64,000 nt of DNA, taken from Phytohabitans maris (GTDB taxonomy: Bacteria > Actinomycetota > Actinomycetes > Mycobacteriales > Micromonosporaceae). Made by a program: the position numbers and the translations under genes. Positions 9,717-18,375 of this stretch are shown here, one piece after another (the first letter of the stretch is position 1; the number at the start of each line of letters is the position of its first letter). Location of the stretch: NCBI RefSeq assembly GCF_031085175.1, contig NZ_JAVHUY010000051.1:1-64000 (forward strand), given 5' to 3'. The notes beneath the pieces are model-generated. The model saw only the letters and a program-made list of their open reading frames with translations. It ran no database searches and was not told where the DNA came from.

Positions 9717-10673
9717 TCACACTCCTCTCGCGGACGCTGGCGCCACCCGGGCGAGGACGAGGTTGACCAGCAGGTTGAATACCACGACCAGCACGATCGA
9801 GACGACCAGCACGCCCTGCACGGCGGGTACGTCGCCGCGCTGTGCCGAGTTCGCCGCGAACTGCCCGAAGCCCGGCATCCCGAATATCGCCTCGGTGACG
9901 ACGGCGCCACCGAGCAGGTTGGGAAACTTGAGGCCGAGGACGGCCAGCGCCGGCCCGACGCCGTTGCGCAGCACGTGCCGGAAGAAGACCCGGCGCGGGC
10001 TGAGGCCGCGCACGACCGCGCCGGTCACGTAGTTCTCCCGGTACGCGGCGACGAGCCCGGCCCGTAGCTGCCGGGCCACGTCGGAGACGGTGTCGAAGCT
10101 GAGCGCGATCGCCGGCAGCGTGATGTGCGCGAGCCACACGCCGACCCCCCGGTCCGCCGGTGCGTACCCGGCGGAGGGGAACCACCCGAGCCCGACCGCG
10201 AAGACGCCGACGAGCACGATGCCGACGACGAACGACGGCATGACCGAGATGAACGTCGTGAACCCCGTGATGGCGCGGTCCACCCAGGTGGTCCGGCGCA
10301 GCGCCGCGAGGACACCGAAGCCGAACCCGAACACCACGCCGATCACCAGCGCCAGCCCGGCCACCGAGAGGCTAATGGCCGCACCCTCTACCAGCAGCCG
10401 GGAGATGTCCGCACCGTTGTACCAGCTCTTGCCCAGGTCGCCGGAGAGCATGTCGCCGAACCAGTCGAAGTACTGGGTCAGGAACGGTCGGTCCAGCCCC
10501 CACTGGTGCTCGATCTGCGCGATCGCCTCCGGCGTGGCCGACTCGCCCAGCTGCAGGCTCGCCGGGCTCAGCCCGCTCAGCGCCCGTAGCGCGAACGTCA
10601 CGAACGTGGCGACCAGGAAGACCGGTACGAAGATCGCGACCGAGCGGGCGAGGATGGAGAGCGCCTTTCTCAC
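9717..10673 (-). CDS. Dpp/Opp-type ABC permease, DppB-like (operon B)
   Basis: A 318-residue permease with six predicted membrane segments. It has the DppB N-terminal pattern 'ATPEAIAQIEHQWGLDRPF', the periplasmic LGKSWYNG region, and the EAA loop YVTGAVVRGLSPRRVFFRHV, then TEAIFGMPGFG. The GTG start overlaps the lipoprotein stop as GTGA. A much longer in-frame extension upstream is only antisense/alternate-frame sequence of the binding-protein gene and is not part of this protein. Confidence 0.9.
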   Translation of the reverse strand: MRKALSILARSVAIFVPVFLVATFVTFALRALSGLSPASLQLGESATPEAIAQIEHQWGLDRPFLTQYFDWFGDMLSGDLGKSWYNGADISRLLVEGAAISLSVAGLALVIGVVFGFGFGVLAALRRTTWVDRAITGFTTFISVMPSFVVGIVLVGVFAVGLGWFPSAGYAPADRGVGVWLAHITLPAIALSFDTVSDVARQLRAGLVAAYRENYVTGAVVRGLSPRRVFFRHVLRNGVGPALAVLGLKFPNLLGGAVVTEAIFGMPGFGQFAANSAQRGDVPAVQGVLVVSIVLVVVFNLLVNLVLARVAPASARGV

Positions 10674-12175
10674 GGCTCGACCTTCAGGCCGGTCCAGTGG
10701 ATCTGGCCTGGGATCGGAGTTATCGCGGAGACTTTCCTGCTCTTCACGAAGATGTTCGGCTGCGAGTACGTGAACACCAGCGCCCGGCTCTCCAGCCCGG
10801 CGCGGGTGGCGGCCTGCAGGTTCTTCGCATAGTCCGGCGAGTCCAGCGGCGTGCCGCGGGCCAGCGAGACCGCCTTCTCGAAACCCTCCGGCTGGTACGG
10901 CGTGCTGAGGTTGAGCGGGCCGTTCGGTCCGAAATGGGCGGTCAGCGTCTGCACGGGCGACTCGCGCCCGGTCGTACCGTACAGCGACAGCGCCAGGTCC
11001 TTGGCGAAGAACGGCTTCTCCCAGTTCGGGTCCACCTTGATGGTGATGTCGAAGCCGACCGCGTTCAGCTGCGACTGGACGATCTCCGAGGCGGTCGCGT
11101 ACGTCTGCCCGGCGATGACCAGGTCGAGCTTGAGCTGACCGGGCGCGTACCCGGCCTCGGCGAGCAGCGACCTGGCCTTCTCCGGGTCGTACGGGTACCT
11201 GTTGGCGGACCGCTGGTCGTAGGCGAGGTACTCGGGCGGGAACGGCTGGTCGGTCGCCTTCCCGTACCCGAAGGTGACCTTGTCGACGAACTCCTGGCGG
11301 TTCGTCGCGTAGCGCACGGCGTCGACCACCTTGGGGTTGGTGAACGGCGCCTTGTTGACGTTGATGCTGATGTTCGAGGCGTTGAAGCCGGGCTGGAACA
11401 CCACGTCGAGCCCGGCCGCCTCGGCCGCCTTGACCTGGCTGGCGGTGAGGTTCGCGAAGTCGTACACGCCGGTCTTGAGGCCGGAGACGACGGTGGCCGC
11501 GTCCGGCGCGGTCTGGAGCTCGACCCGGTCGATGTGGATGTTCGCGGCGTCCCAGTAGTCCGGGTTCTTCCTGAGGTAGACGTGCGAGCCGGGCACGAGC
11601 TCGGTGACGACGAACGGGCCGGCGCCGACCGGCGACTGGTCCAGCTTGGCCGGGTCCTGGGCCGCCTTCGGGCTGGTGATCTGCGCGACCCGCTCGCCGA
11701 GCAGCAGCGGGATCTGGTGGTCCACCTGGGTCAGCTGGATGACCACATCGAGGTCGCCCTGCGCGGTCACCGACTCGATCGAAGTGAGGTCGCCGTCGAG
11801 GGCGGAGTTCTCCTGCGTCTTGGCCCGTTCCAGGTAGGCCTTGACGGCGGCGGCGTTCAGCGGTTCGCCGTCCGAAAACCTCAGGCCCGGCCGCAGGTGG
11901 AACGTCACCTGGTCGCCCTTGTCGTTGTAGTCCCAGCTCTGCGCGAGGTTCGGCACCGCCTTGCCGTGCTCGTCGATCTCGGTGAGCGACGCGTACGCGA
12001 GCGAGAGGATGCGGAACTGCGCGCCGCTGCCGCTGACCACCGGGTCCCAGTGCGCGGGCAGCGTGACCGCCCACCGCAGGGTGGACTCGCCGGCGGCACC
12101 GGCACCACCGTCACCCGCGCAGGCGGAAAGTCCGAGAACGGCGGCGGCGAGGACGGCCAACGCTTTCTGTCTCAT
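10670..12175 (-). CDS. Extracellular solute-binding lipoprotein, family 5 (operon B)
   Basis: A 501-residue SBP_bac_5 protein. A short signal peptide ends in the lipobox LSAC with Cys19, so it is a Sec-exported lipoprotein. Family motifs include FHLRPGLRFSDGEPLNA and 'VGAGPFVVTELVPGSHVYLR'. It should capture the operon's substrate outside the cell and hand it to the permeases. The ATG overlaps the stop of the upstream LLM gene (ATGA), so binding protein and monooxygenase are translationally coupled. Confidence 0.92.
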   Translation of the reverse strand: MRQKALAVLAAAVLGLSACAGDGGAGAAGESTLRWAVTLPAHWDPVVSGSGAQFRILSLAYASLTEIDEHGKAVPNLAQSWDYNDKGDQVTFHLRPGLRFSDGEPLNAAAVKAYLERAKTQENSALDGDLTSIESVTAQGDLDVVIQLTQVDHQIPLLLGERVAQITSPKAAQDPAKLDQSPVGAGPFVVTELVPGSHVYLRKNPDYWDAANIHIDRVELQTAPDAATVVSGLKTGVYDFANLTASQVKAAEAAGLDVVFQPGFNASNISINVNKAPFTNPKVVDAVRYATNRQEFVDKVTFGYGKATDQPFPPEYLAYDQRSANRYPYDPEKARSLLAEAGYAPGQLKLDLVIAGQTYATASEIVQSQLNAVGFDITIKVDPNWEKPFFAKDLALSLYGTTGRESPVQTLTAHFGPNGPLNLSTPYQPEGFEKAVSLARGTPLDSPDYAKNLQAATRAGLESRALVFTYSQPNIFVKSRKVSAITPIPGQIHWTGLKVEP

Positions 12176-13518
12176 CGGGACGCTCCGATCAGGCGCTTGG
12201 CGGTGTGCGCGTTCTCCGGGACGGGCAGGCCGAGGTTGCCGCGGAGGGTGGATGCCTCGTACTCGCGGCGCACCACCCCGCGCTCGCGCAGGATCGGCAG
12301 CACGCCGTCGGTGAAGCGGGCGAACTCGCTGGGCGCGTTGACGGTGACGTTGACGCCGTCGAACGCGCCGGCCTCGAACCACCGCTGGATCTCGTTCGCC
12401 ACCGTGAGCGGCGAGCCGACGAACGGCGACCGCCACGAGTCGAGCGTGTGCTGGACCACCTGGCGCAGCGTGTACCCGTTGTCGCGGGCCAGCTTCTTTA
12501 TCCGCTCGGCCTGGGTGCGGAAGCTGCGGTCGCCGGCGTCGCCGACGTCCGGGAACGGCGCGTCGAGGTCGTACCGGGTGAAGTCGTGCCACCCGAACGG
12601 GCGGCCGAGCTCTCGCAGCGCTCGGTCGAAGTCCTTGCTGCCGCGCAGCGCGCGCTCCTTGTCCCGCGCCTTCGCGTCGGTGTCCGCGATGACCAGGCTG
12701 ATCCCGGGAACGATGAGCACGTTCTCCGGGTCGCGCCCCTTGGCCGCCGCGCGGGCCCGGATGTCGTTCGCGAACGCCTGGCCCTGCTCGATCGTCTGCG
12801 CGTGCGTGAAGATCGCCTCGGCGATGCTCGCGCCAAGGTCGCGCCCCTCGTCGGAGTCGCCGGCCTGGAAGATGACCGGCCGCCCCTGCGGTGAGCGCTG
12901 GATGTTGAGCGGCCCGACGACGGAGAAGTGCTCGCCGACGTGGTTGAGCGGGTGCTGCTTGGAGGGATCGAAGAAGACACCGCGCTCCTTGTCGCGCGGG
13001 AAGGCGTCGTCCTCGTAGGAGTCCCACAGCCCCTGCACGACCAGCACGTGCTCCAGCGCGCGGCCGTACCGGGTGGCGTAGTCGTAATGCTCGGCCCGGC
13101 CGTAGTTGCCCGCCGTCCCGCCGTCGCCGGTGGCCACGACGTTCCAGCCGGCGCGGCCGCCGCTGATCAGGTCCAGCGAGGCCAGGCGACGGGCCACGTT
13201 GAACGGGTCGTTGTACGACGTGGTGAGCGTGCCGACCAGCCCGATGTGCGTGGTGTGCACGGCGACGGCGGAGAGCAGCGTCAGCGGCTCGAGCCGGTTG
13301 AGGTAGTGATTCGGCGAGTTCGGCGTAATGAACTGGCTGTCCACGATGAAGACGTGGTCGAACTTCGCGGCCTCGGCCTCCTGGGCGCGGGCGATGTACC
13401 AGCGGATGTCCACGCTCGCGTCGCCGGGTATCTCCGGGTCGAGCCAGGTGTTGTGCTGGCCGGGCCCGCCCACCCCGAGGAGGACGGCGCCCAGCTTGAG
13501 TTGTCTACGGTTGGTCAC
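12172..13518 (-). CDS. LLM-class FMN-dependent monooxygenase (NtaA/SnaA/DszA family), copy 2, first gene of operon
   Basis: A 448-residue paralogue of the 5914-7248 enzyme with the same landmarks (LLGVGGPGQHNTWLDPEIPG, YLNRLEPLTLLSAVAV, GGRAGWNVVATGDGG, HPLNHVGEHFSVVGPLNIQR, STLRGNLGLPVP). It leads the ten-gene operon and follows a 26-codon leader peptide at 13593-13673. In this enzyme branch, known substrates include sulfones, nitrilotriacetate and streptogramin precursors. The leader and the two copies point to oxidation of an organosulfur compound, but this is inference. Confidence 0.9.
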   Translation of the reverse strand: MTNRRQLKLGAVLLGVGGPGQHNTWLDPEIPGDASVDIRWYIARAQEAEAAKFDHVFIVDSQFITPNSPNHYLNRLEPLTLLSAVAVHTTHIGLVGTLTTSYNDPFNVARRLASLDLISGGRAGWNVVATGDGGTAGNYGRAEHYDYATRYGRALEHVLVVQGLWDSYEDDAFPRDKERGVFFDPSKQHPLNHVGEHFSVVGPLNIQRSPQGRPVIFQAGDSDEGRDLGASIAEAIFTHAQTIEQGQAFANDIRARAAAKGRDPENVLIVPGISLVIADTDAKARDKERALRGSKDFDRALRELGRPFGWHDFTRYDLDAPFPDVGDAGDRSFRTQAERIKKLARDNGYTLRQVVQHTLDSWRSPFVGSPLTVANEIQRWFEAGAFDGVNVTVNAPSEFARFTDGVLPILRERGVVRREYEASTLRGNLGLPVPENAHTAKRLIGASR

Positions 13519-13592
13519 GGCAACGCCGCCCTTCGTGATCGACGAGGGTACGCAAGAGTCCCGCGCTCAGGCGGGGAACGAGGCGGAAGCCG

Positions 13593-13673
13593 TCAGCGAC
13601 AGAGGGTCGCGGCGATGCGGCCTTGGTCGAGCCAGCGGCGGCTGGTTAGCGTCGCTGCGGGGCGCTGGCTCAT
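13593..13673 (-). CDS. Putative sulfur-type leader peptide, 26 aa
   Basis: A small open frame starts at ATG 13673 and ends TGA 13593-13595, 74 nt before the first LLM gene and on the same strand. Its C-terminal part, TSRRWLDQGRIAATLCR, fits the recurrent actinobacterial leader pattern (S/T)RR..D..R.A...CR. Such peptides are found before cysteine, sulfate and other sulfur-assimilation genes, where a Cys codon near the end (here Cys25) is thought to sense cysteinyl-tRNA supply. This supports a link of the whole operon to sulfur supply. I recognise the pattern; translation is not proven. Confidence 0.7.
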   Translation of the reverse strand: MSQRPAATLTSRRWLDQGRIAATLCR

Positions 13674-13729
13674 GTACCCGAGTATGTGTGGCCGTCCCGC
13701 GCGGCGTCCAACGAAAGATCGTGATGAGC

Positions 13730-13752
13730 ATCCATTACCACAGGTGATGGAT
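13730..13752. promoter_or_regulatory. LysR-type operator (T-N11-A)
   Basis: A perfect inverted repeat ATCCAT - 11 bases - ATGGAT, which places the canonical T-N11-A of LysR-family boxes exactly at the inner edges. It lies 20 bases before the lysR start codon and upstream of the leader peptide, the usual place for an autoregulatory and divergent-activation site. Confidence 0.7.
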
Positions 13753-13772
13753 TTCCTAGTAAACTGATAGGC

Positions 13773-14624
13773 ATGACCAGGAATCTCGGCATCGTTCCGC
13801 TCCGGAGCTTCGTGGCCGTCGCGGACTGCGGCGGTTTCCAGCGCGCGGCCACCTCCCTGCACCTGACCCAGGGGGCGGTGAGCCAGCATGTGCGCCGGCT
13901 GGAGGAGGCGCTGGGCCGCACGCTCGTCGAGCGGCAGGGGCGCGGCTCCCGGTTCACCGCCGACGGCGAGGCACTCCTGGGCCACGCACGGCGGATCCTC
14001 GGCCTGCACGACGAGACCCTGCGCGAGTTCGGCGTCGAGCCGGGCCGCACGCTGGTCATCGGGTCGACCGAGCACGCCGCCGCCCAGCTGCTGCCCGAGC
14101 TGGCCGCCTCGCTCAGCGACACGTTCGCGCACTGCCGGGTCCGGTTCCGGATCGACCGTGGCGCTCAGCTGCGTGCCCGGCTGGCCGACGGCCGCATCGA
14201 CCTCGCGCTGCTGCTCGGCCCGCCCGAGGAGCCCGACGCGCGCACCGTCGGCGAGCTGGAGCTGACCTGGTACTCGGCGCCCCACTGGACGCCGCCCGAG
14301 CACGGCGAGCCCCTCCCGCTCGTGGCGTTCGACGCGCCCTGCGCGCTACGCACCCTGGCCCTGGAGACCCTCGCCGAGCACGGCGTGCCGGCCGAGGTGG
14401 GTTGCGAGGCCGCGCACCTCGCGGGCGTGCAGGCGGCCGTGCGCGCCGGCCTCGGCATCGCCCTGATGGCCACGCTCGGCAAGAGCCCCGAGGGCCTGAT
14501 CGCCCGCGACGACCTCCCCTCCGCCAAGCCGCTGCCGCTGTCCGTGACCCCGCGCCGGGGCCTCCCCGCCGATCTCGCGTCCGGCGCCGCCGCCTCGTTG
14601 ACCCGCCTGCTAGGAGCCGCCTGA
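13773..14624 (+). CDS. LysR-family transcriptional regulator
   Basis: A 283-residue LTTR. The N-terminal winged HTH is clear (LRSFVAVADCGGFQRAATSL, 'HLTQGAVSQHVRRLEEALG', residues about 8-60), followed by a substrate-binding domain ('IGSTEHAAAQLLPELAASL', 'DGRIDLALLLGPPEE', 'VQAAVRAGLGIALM'). It is divergent from the LLM operon and has a perfect LTTR box in its promoter, so it most likely controls that operon. It overlaps the cupin gene (TGATG), so the two are co-translated. Confidence 0.9.
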   Translation: MTRNLGIVPLRSFVAVADCGGFQRAATSLHLTQGAVSQHVRRLEEALGRTLVERQGRGSRFTADGEALLGHARRILGLHDETLREFGVEPGRTLVIGSTEHAAAQLLPELAASLSDTFAHCRVRFRIDRGAQLRARLADGRIDLALLLGPPEEPDARTVGELELTWYSAPHWTPPEHGEPLPLVAFDAPCALRTLALETLAEHGVPAEVGCEAAHLAGVQAAVRAGLGIALMATLGKSPEGLIARDDLPSAKPLPLSVTPRRGLPADLASGAAASLTRLLGAA

Positions 14625-15121
14625 TGCCTCCACTGCACGTTCCCGCATTCCGTACCCCCAGCGGGGTCGTCCTGCCGGCGGACATCGACCCGTTTCACCG
14701 GCGGCTGCACCGGGTCGCGCCGTCCGGGCTCGTCGACCAGACCTCGCAGACCTCGGGGATGAAGCGGCGGGAGGCGATCAGCGGCAAGACCGTCGGTGCC
14801 CGCCACCTCTGGATGGGCCAGACCCACGTGCCGGGCGCCACCAGCTCCGGCAACCACCATCACGGCGCCTCCGAGACCGCCATCTTCGTGGTATCGGGCA
14901 CGCCCGCCTTCGTCTTCCTTGACGTGGAGGGCGACGAGCCGGTGGAGACCCGCATCCAGACCGGGCCGGGCGACTACGTGTTCGTGCCACCGTACGTACC
15001 GCATCGCGAGGAGAACCCCGACCCCGACACCGAGGCCGTCGTCGTGATCGCCCGCACCACCCAGGAGGCGATAGTGGTCAACCTCGACGGCCTCGACTGG
15101 ACCGAGGTCACCCTCGGCTGA
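14624..15121 (+). CDS. Cupin-domain protein
   Basis: A 165-residue single-domain cupin: motif 1 'NHHHGASETAIFVVSGTPAF' and motif 2 'GPGDYVFVPPYVPHREEN' give the expected His/Glu metal ligands. ATG 14624 overlaps the lysR stop. Small cupins beside catabolic operons are often isomerases, dioxygenases or ligand sensors. The likely role is in the same sulfur or xenobiotic pathway, but the reaction cannot be named. Confidence 0.8.
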   Translation: MPPLHVPAFRTPSGVVLPADIDPFHRRLHRVAPSGLVDQTSQTSGMKRREAISGKTVGARHLWMGQTHVPGATSSGNHHHGASETAIFVVSGTPAFVFLDVEGDEPVETRIQTGPGDYVFVPPYVPHREENPDPDTEAVVVIARTTQEAIVVNLDGLDWTEVTLG

Positions 15122-15567
15122 CTCCAGCGCGCCAGGCAGAGGCTTGCCCTCCGGAAAGCGCCGTACCCGGGTCCGGATGCGCTGGCCGATGCGTGGGCTG
15201 CCCCAGCCGGGGCCGGCCAGGGGCGGGGCCGGTCGTCGGTTGGGTTGGCGTACACGTGCGCGGGGCGCATACTGGCGGTGACCTCGTCGGGGATCTTGTG
15301 TGGTAACTCGATCAAACCCCGACGAGGTCTTTCCTATGTGGACCCACCTTGACTTTGGCGGGTTAGAGACAAAACCTCTGGCCAGGCGCTTAGGCCGGCA
15401 ACACGATCGTCGACGCCGAGACCATCCAGGCCGACAACGGCAAGCTGGAGTTCTGCCTTATCCTCGGCGACGACAAGACGGTCACCCGGATCGACGTCGT
15501 CGTCATCCAGGTCTGCCAGTCACTGATTCAGGCGGCCGGATGGTGGTCGGTACCACGTGTGGACTAC
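15122..15567. other. Intergenic region with large inverted repeat and a short unidentified coding-like fragment
   Basis: The first 160 bases show nothing. A 13-bp perfect inverted repeat lies at 15280-15329. From about 15397 a short open frame reads NTIVDAETIQADNGKLEFC and then LILGDDKTVTRIDVVVIQVC, which has coding-like composition but no start and no family I recognise. It is probably another gene fragment, in keeping with the relics that follow. Confidence 0.4.
15280..15329. repeat. 13-bp inverted repeat (possible terminator or element end)
   Basis: GACCTCGTCGGGG (15280-15292) and CCCCGACGAGGTC (15317-15329) are perfect inverted copies around a 24-base loop, followed by TTTCCT. As RNA this is a strong hairpin and could terminate lysR-cupin transcription, although the T-run is weak. 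It also marks the border between the intact operon and the relic zone, so it could be the end of a lost element. Confidence 0.5.
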
Positions 15568-16398
15568 CTAGCGGGTGTGGAGGGTGTTGCGTACGACGTA
15601 CGGCATGATTCCGCCGTGCCGGTAGTAGTCGGCCTCGCGTGGCGTGTCGAGGCGTGCCGTGGCCCGGAACGTCGCGTGTCCGGCGTGGACGGTGACCATG
15701 CCGGGGACGGCGCCGGTCAGCCCGGTGACCGTGAAGGTCTCGTGTCCGCTGAGGCCGAGCGACTCGGCGCTGTCGCCGGGCAGGAACTGCAGGGGCAGGA
15801 TGCCCATGCCGACGAGGTTCGAGCGGTGGATGCGTTCGAACGACTCGGCGAGGACGGCGCGGACGCCGAGCAGGGCCGGGCCCTTGGCCGCCCAGTCACG
15901 CGAGGAGCCCGCGCCGTAGTCCTTGCCGGCCAGCACGAGCAGTGGTACGCCTGCGGCCCGGCACGCCATCGCCGCGTCGTAGACCGGTGTGACCCGTCCA
16001 TCGTGGATGGTGAATCCGCCTTCGGTGTCCGGGGCGAGCTGGTTGCGCAGTCGCACGTTCGCGAAGGTGCCGCGCATCATGACCTCGTGGTTGCCGCGGC
16101 GGGAGGCGTACGTGTTCAGATCCGCGCGGGGCACGCCCAGGCCGAGCAGATGCCGTCCGGCGGGCGTGTGCGGCGGGATGGCGCCGGCGGGCGAGATGTG
16201 GTCGGTGGTGACCGAGTCGCCGAGCTTGACCAGGACCCGCGCGCCGCTGATGTCGGCCAGCGGTGGCGGTTCGGCGGCCAGCGCTTCGATGTAGGGCGGT
16301 CGGCGCAGGTACGTGGACGAGTCGTCCCAGGCGAAGGTGGCGCCGTCTGGTGTGGCCAGCTGCTGCCAGCGCGGGTCGCCGGTGAAGACGTCGGCGTA
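15568..16398 (-). pseudogene. Aconitate hydratase C-terminal (swivel) domain remnant
   Basis: The minus strand encodes [20 protein letters not shown], the linker '[18 protein letters not shown]', the invariant [20 protein letters not shown], and '[20 protein letters not shown]', then '[19 protein letters not shown]'. This is the last quarter of an AcnA-type aconitase with a normal C-terminus (stop 15568). The Fe-S-binding domains 1-3 are absent. Upstream it joins, out of frame, a truncated sugar-ABC permease at about 16397-16402. It cannot be catalytic. Confidence 0.85.
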
Positions 16399-16654
16399 GG
16401 GTGTTGCGGACGGCGATCCAGAACCGAGGGTCCTGTGCGATCTGCGCGAAGTTGTCCAGGCCGACGAACCGCGTGTCGCGCACCGACCAGTCGGTAAAGG
16501 CGGTCCCGACGAGCAGGCCGATGGCGACCACGTAGAACGTGGCGAACAGGGCCACGCCGGGCGCCACCGAGAGCGCGACCGCGAGCCGGTTGCCCGTCCT
16601 CATCGGTCGGCGCGGGATTCGCCGGCGCGGCCTCGTCTGTGGAAGCGGGTTCAT
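16397..16654 (-). pseudogene. Sugar ABC transporter permease (MalF/UgpA-like), 3'-truncated
   Basis: The frame starts at ATG 16654 and encodes the first membrane segment ([20 protein letters not shown]) and '[20 protein letters not shown]', then '[11 protein letters not shown]', the N-terminal 80 or so residues of a binding-protein-dependent sugar permease. It then ends abruptly in the aconitase remnant. The missing part would hold five membrane spans and the EAA loop. It follows the binding-protein gene by 14 bases, the usual operon order, so a sugar importer operon was broken here. Confidence 0.8.
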
Positions 16655-16668
16655 TGGTTGGCGCGGGC

Positions 16669-17900
16669 TCACTTGTTGAAGTGGGCGAGGAACGTCCTGG
16701 TGTCCATCGACCCCTGCACGTACGCCGGCCAGTAGTTGTCCCACTCGTCCCACATGCTCTGCGGCATGCTGTCGAGCAGCGGGTAGACGTTGGCGACCGC
16801 CTCTGACGCCTCGTGGAGCTCGAGCGCGAGCGGGTTGAGCTTCTCCCGGTCGGCCGTGTCGAACTCGCCGCGCACGGGCGGGAACGCGGCCGTCGCGGTC
16901 GACCGGATCACCTGCTCCGGCCAGGCGTACGCGAACTTGACGAACGCCCAGACCGCGTCCTGCTTCGCCGCCTCCCGGGCGCCGCTCGCCCAGCCGCTCC
17001 CCCGGCCGGAGATGGCGACGCCGTTGCCCGGGGCGGGCCCGTACGTCACCGCCTCGGCGAGGCCTGGCTCCGCGGTCTCGGACGAGATGACCGGCGCGTA
17101 CCAGGGTCCGTTCGCCATCGCGGCGGCGTCGCCGGACAGGAACGGCTGGGAGGCCCGGTCGAACTGGCCGGTGAACGCGTCCTCGTTGACGAAGCCACTG
17201 GTGTGCAGCTCCTTGAGCCGCTCGACGGCCGTGACCCAGAGCGGGTTGTTCTCCAGCCCGCCTGCGAGCAGGTCGCCGGAGCCGAGGTAGTCGGCTCCGC
17301 CGGGCTGCGTGCCGATCAGGTGCGCGAGCCAGTTGAGCGTCACGAACAGGCCGTCCATGGCCAGCGGGATCTTGCCGGCGGCGCGGATGGCCGCGGCCGC
17401 CTGCAACAGCTCCGGGTACGAGGTCGGTGGCCGCGCGACTCCGGCCTCGGCCAGGATCTGTTCGTTCCAGAAGACGCCCAGCACGTTGCGGCCGTCGGGG
17501 ACCGCCAGCAACCGGTCGAGCCCGCGCGGAGACCGCAGCATCTCGGGGAAGAACGTGTCCCGGAACGTCGTGTCGGCCTCGAACCGTGGACGGAAGTCCA
17601 TGAGCCCGGCCGACTCGTCCAGCGGGACCAGATGGAGTTCGCCGAGGAAGAACAGGTCGGGCAGGTCGTCGACGAGGGCCAGGCGGGAGAGCTGCTGTAC
17701 CCCCTCGGGGGTGTTCTCGTCGATGTTGGGTATGGCCTTCACCTGGTAGCGTCCGGCGTTGGCCTCGTTGAACCGCTTCACGAGGTCGGCCCGGTACGTG
17801 CCGATCGCGTCGGCGTCGGAGTAGGGCTGGCACACCGAACAGGTGATGACGACCTCGCCACCTTGGCTCTCCTCGGGCGATCCACCGATGTCCAACTTCC
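16669..17900 (-). pseudogene. Sugar ABC solute-binding protein lacking its signal peptide
   Basis: From GGSPEESQGGEVVITCSVCQ onward the sequence is a full family-1 extracellular solute-binding protein ('VKRFNEANAGRYQVKAIPNI', 'FWNEQILAEAGVARPPTSYP', 'GDAAAMANGPWY', 'WDEWDNYWPAYVQGSMDT', stop 16669). The family normally begins with a lipoprotein signal ending just before 'CGGS'. Here the cysteine and signal are replaced by unrelated sequence (the frame stays open to a possible ATG at 18027). Without export it should be non-functional. The 5' junction is near 17885-17895. Confidence 0.75.
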
Positions 17901-18375
17901 ACCCTGCTGAGGCCACCCATGGACCGCGAAAGGTCTCCGTGGCGATACCGAGCGCCGAAGATGCCGCCGCCCGATCTGGCCGCACCGTGCCAGCGACTTT
18001 CAGAAAGGACCCTTTCGTGACTCTCACCCCTCGAACGCGCTTCGGCCGAACGCCGACTCCTTGGACCCGCCCCCCCTTGGGTCATAGCGCTCCAGGGAGC
18101 CGCAGCGCTGGCCGCCAGCAACGGAGTCGGCGTGGCTGCTTCTCTCGCGCTGATGCCGCTCACGCGAGACGTCACGGTCTGGTCAGGGGTTGCGCCTCAT
18201 CGCCGGGTTCACCAGCGCGCTCGCCTTGGTCTATGCGGTCGGGGCGCTGCTGTCCGGACTGCGCCGACCGGCCCTGCACCTGATCGGGTGGGATTCGGTG
18301 TATTGGCGCGGGATCGTGTTCTCGGGACTGCGCGAGCGCAAGGTGGGTCACAGACCGACCACGAGGGAGAACTCG

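Larger units (their letters stand above)
13519..13772. other. Divergent regulatory region between LLM operon and lysR
   Basis: These 254 bases hold the leader peptide (13593-13673, minus strand), a LysR-type box (13730-13752) and both promoters. Between the leader stop and the first operon gene the minus strand has a short GC-rich inverted repeat (CCCGC ... GCGGG, near 13559-13576) that could act in attenuation. I could not assign clear -35/-10 boxes. Confidence 0.6.

Noticed and set aside
9717-12074. A 785-codon frame that would fuse the DppB permease to a large N-terminal domain
   Set aside because: The extra part is Arg/Gly/Ala-rich shadow sequence of the binding-protein gene; the GTGA overlap at 10670-10673 gives the natural permease start.
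15896-18175. A 759-codon minus-strand frame across the relic zone
   Set aside because: It strings together wrong-frame binding-protein sequence, the permease head and out-of-frame aconitase; only the permease piece is in its true frame.
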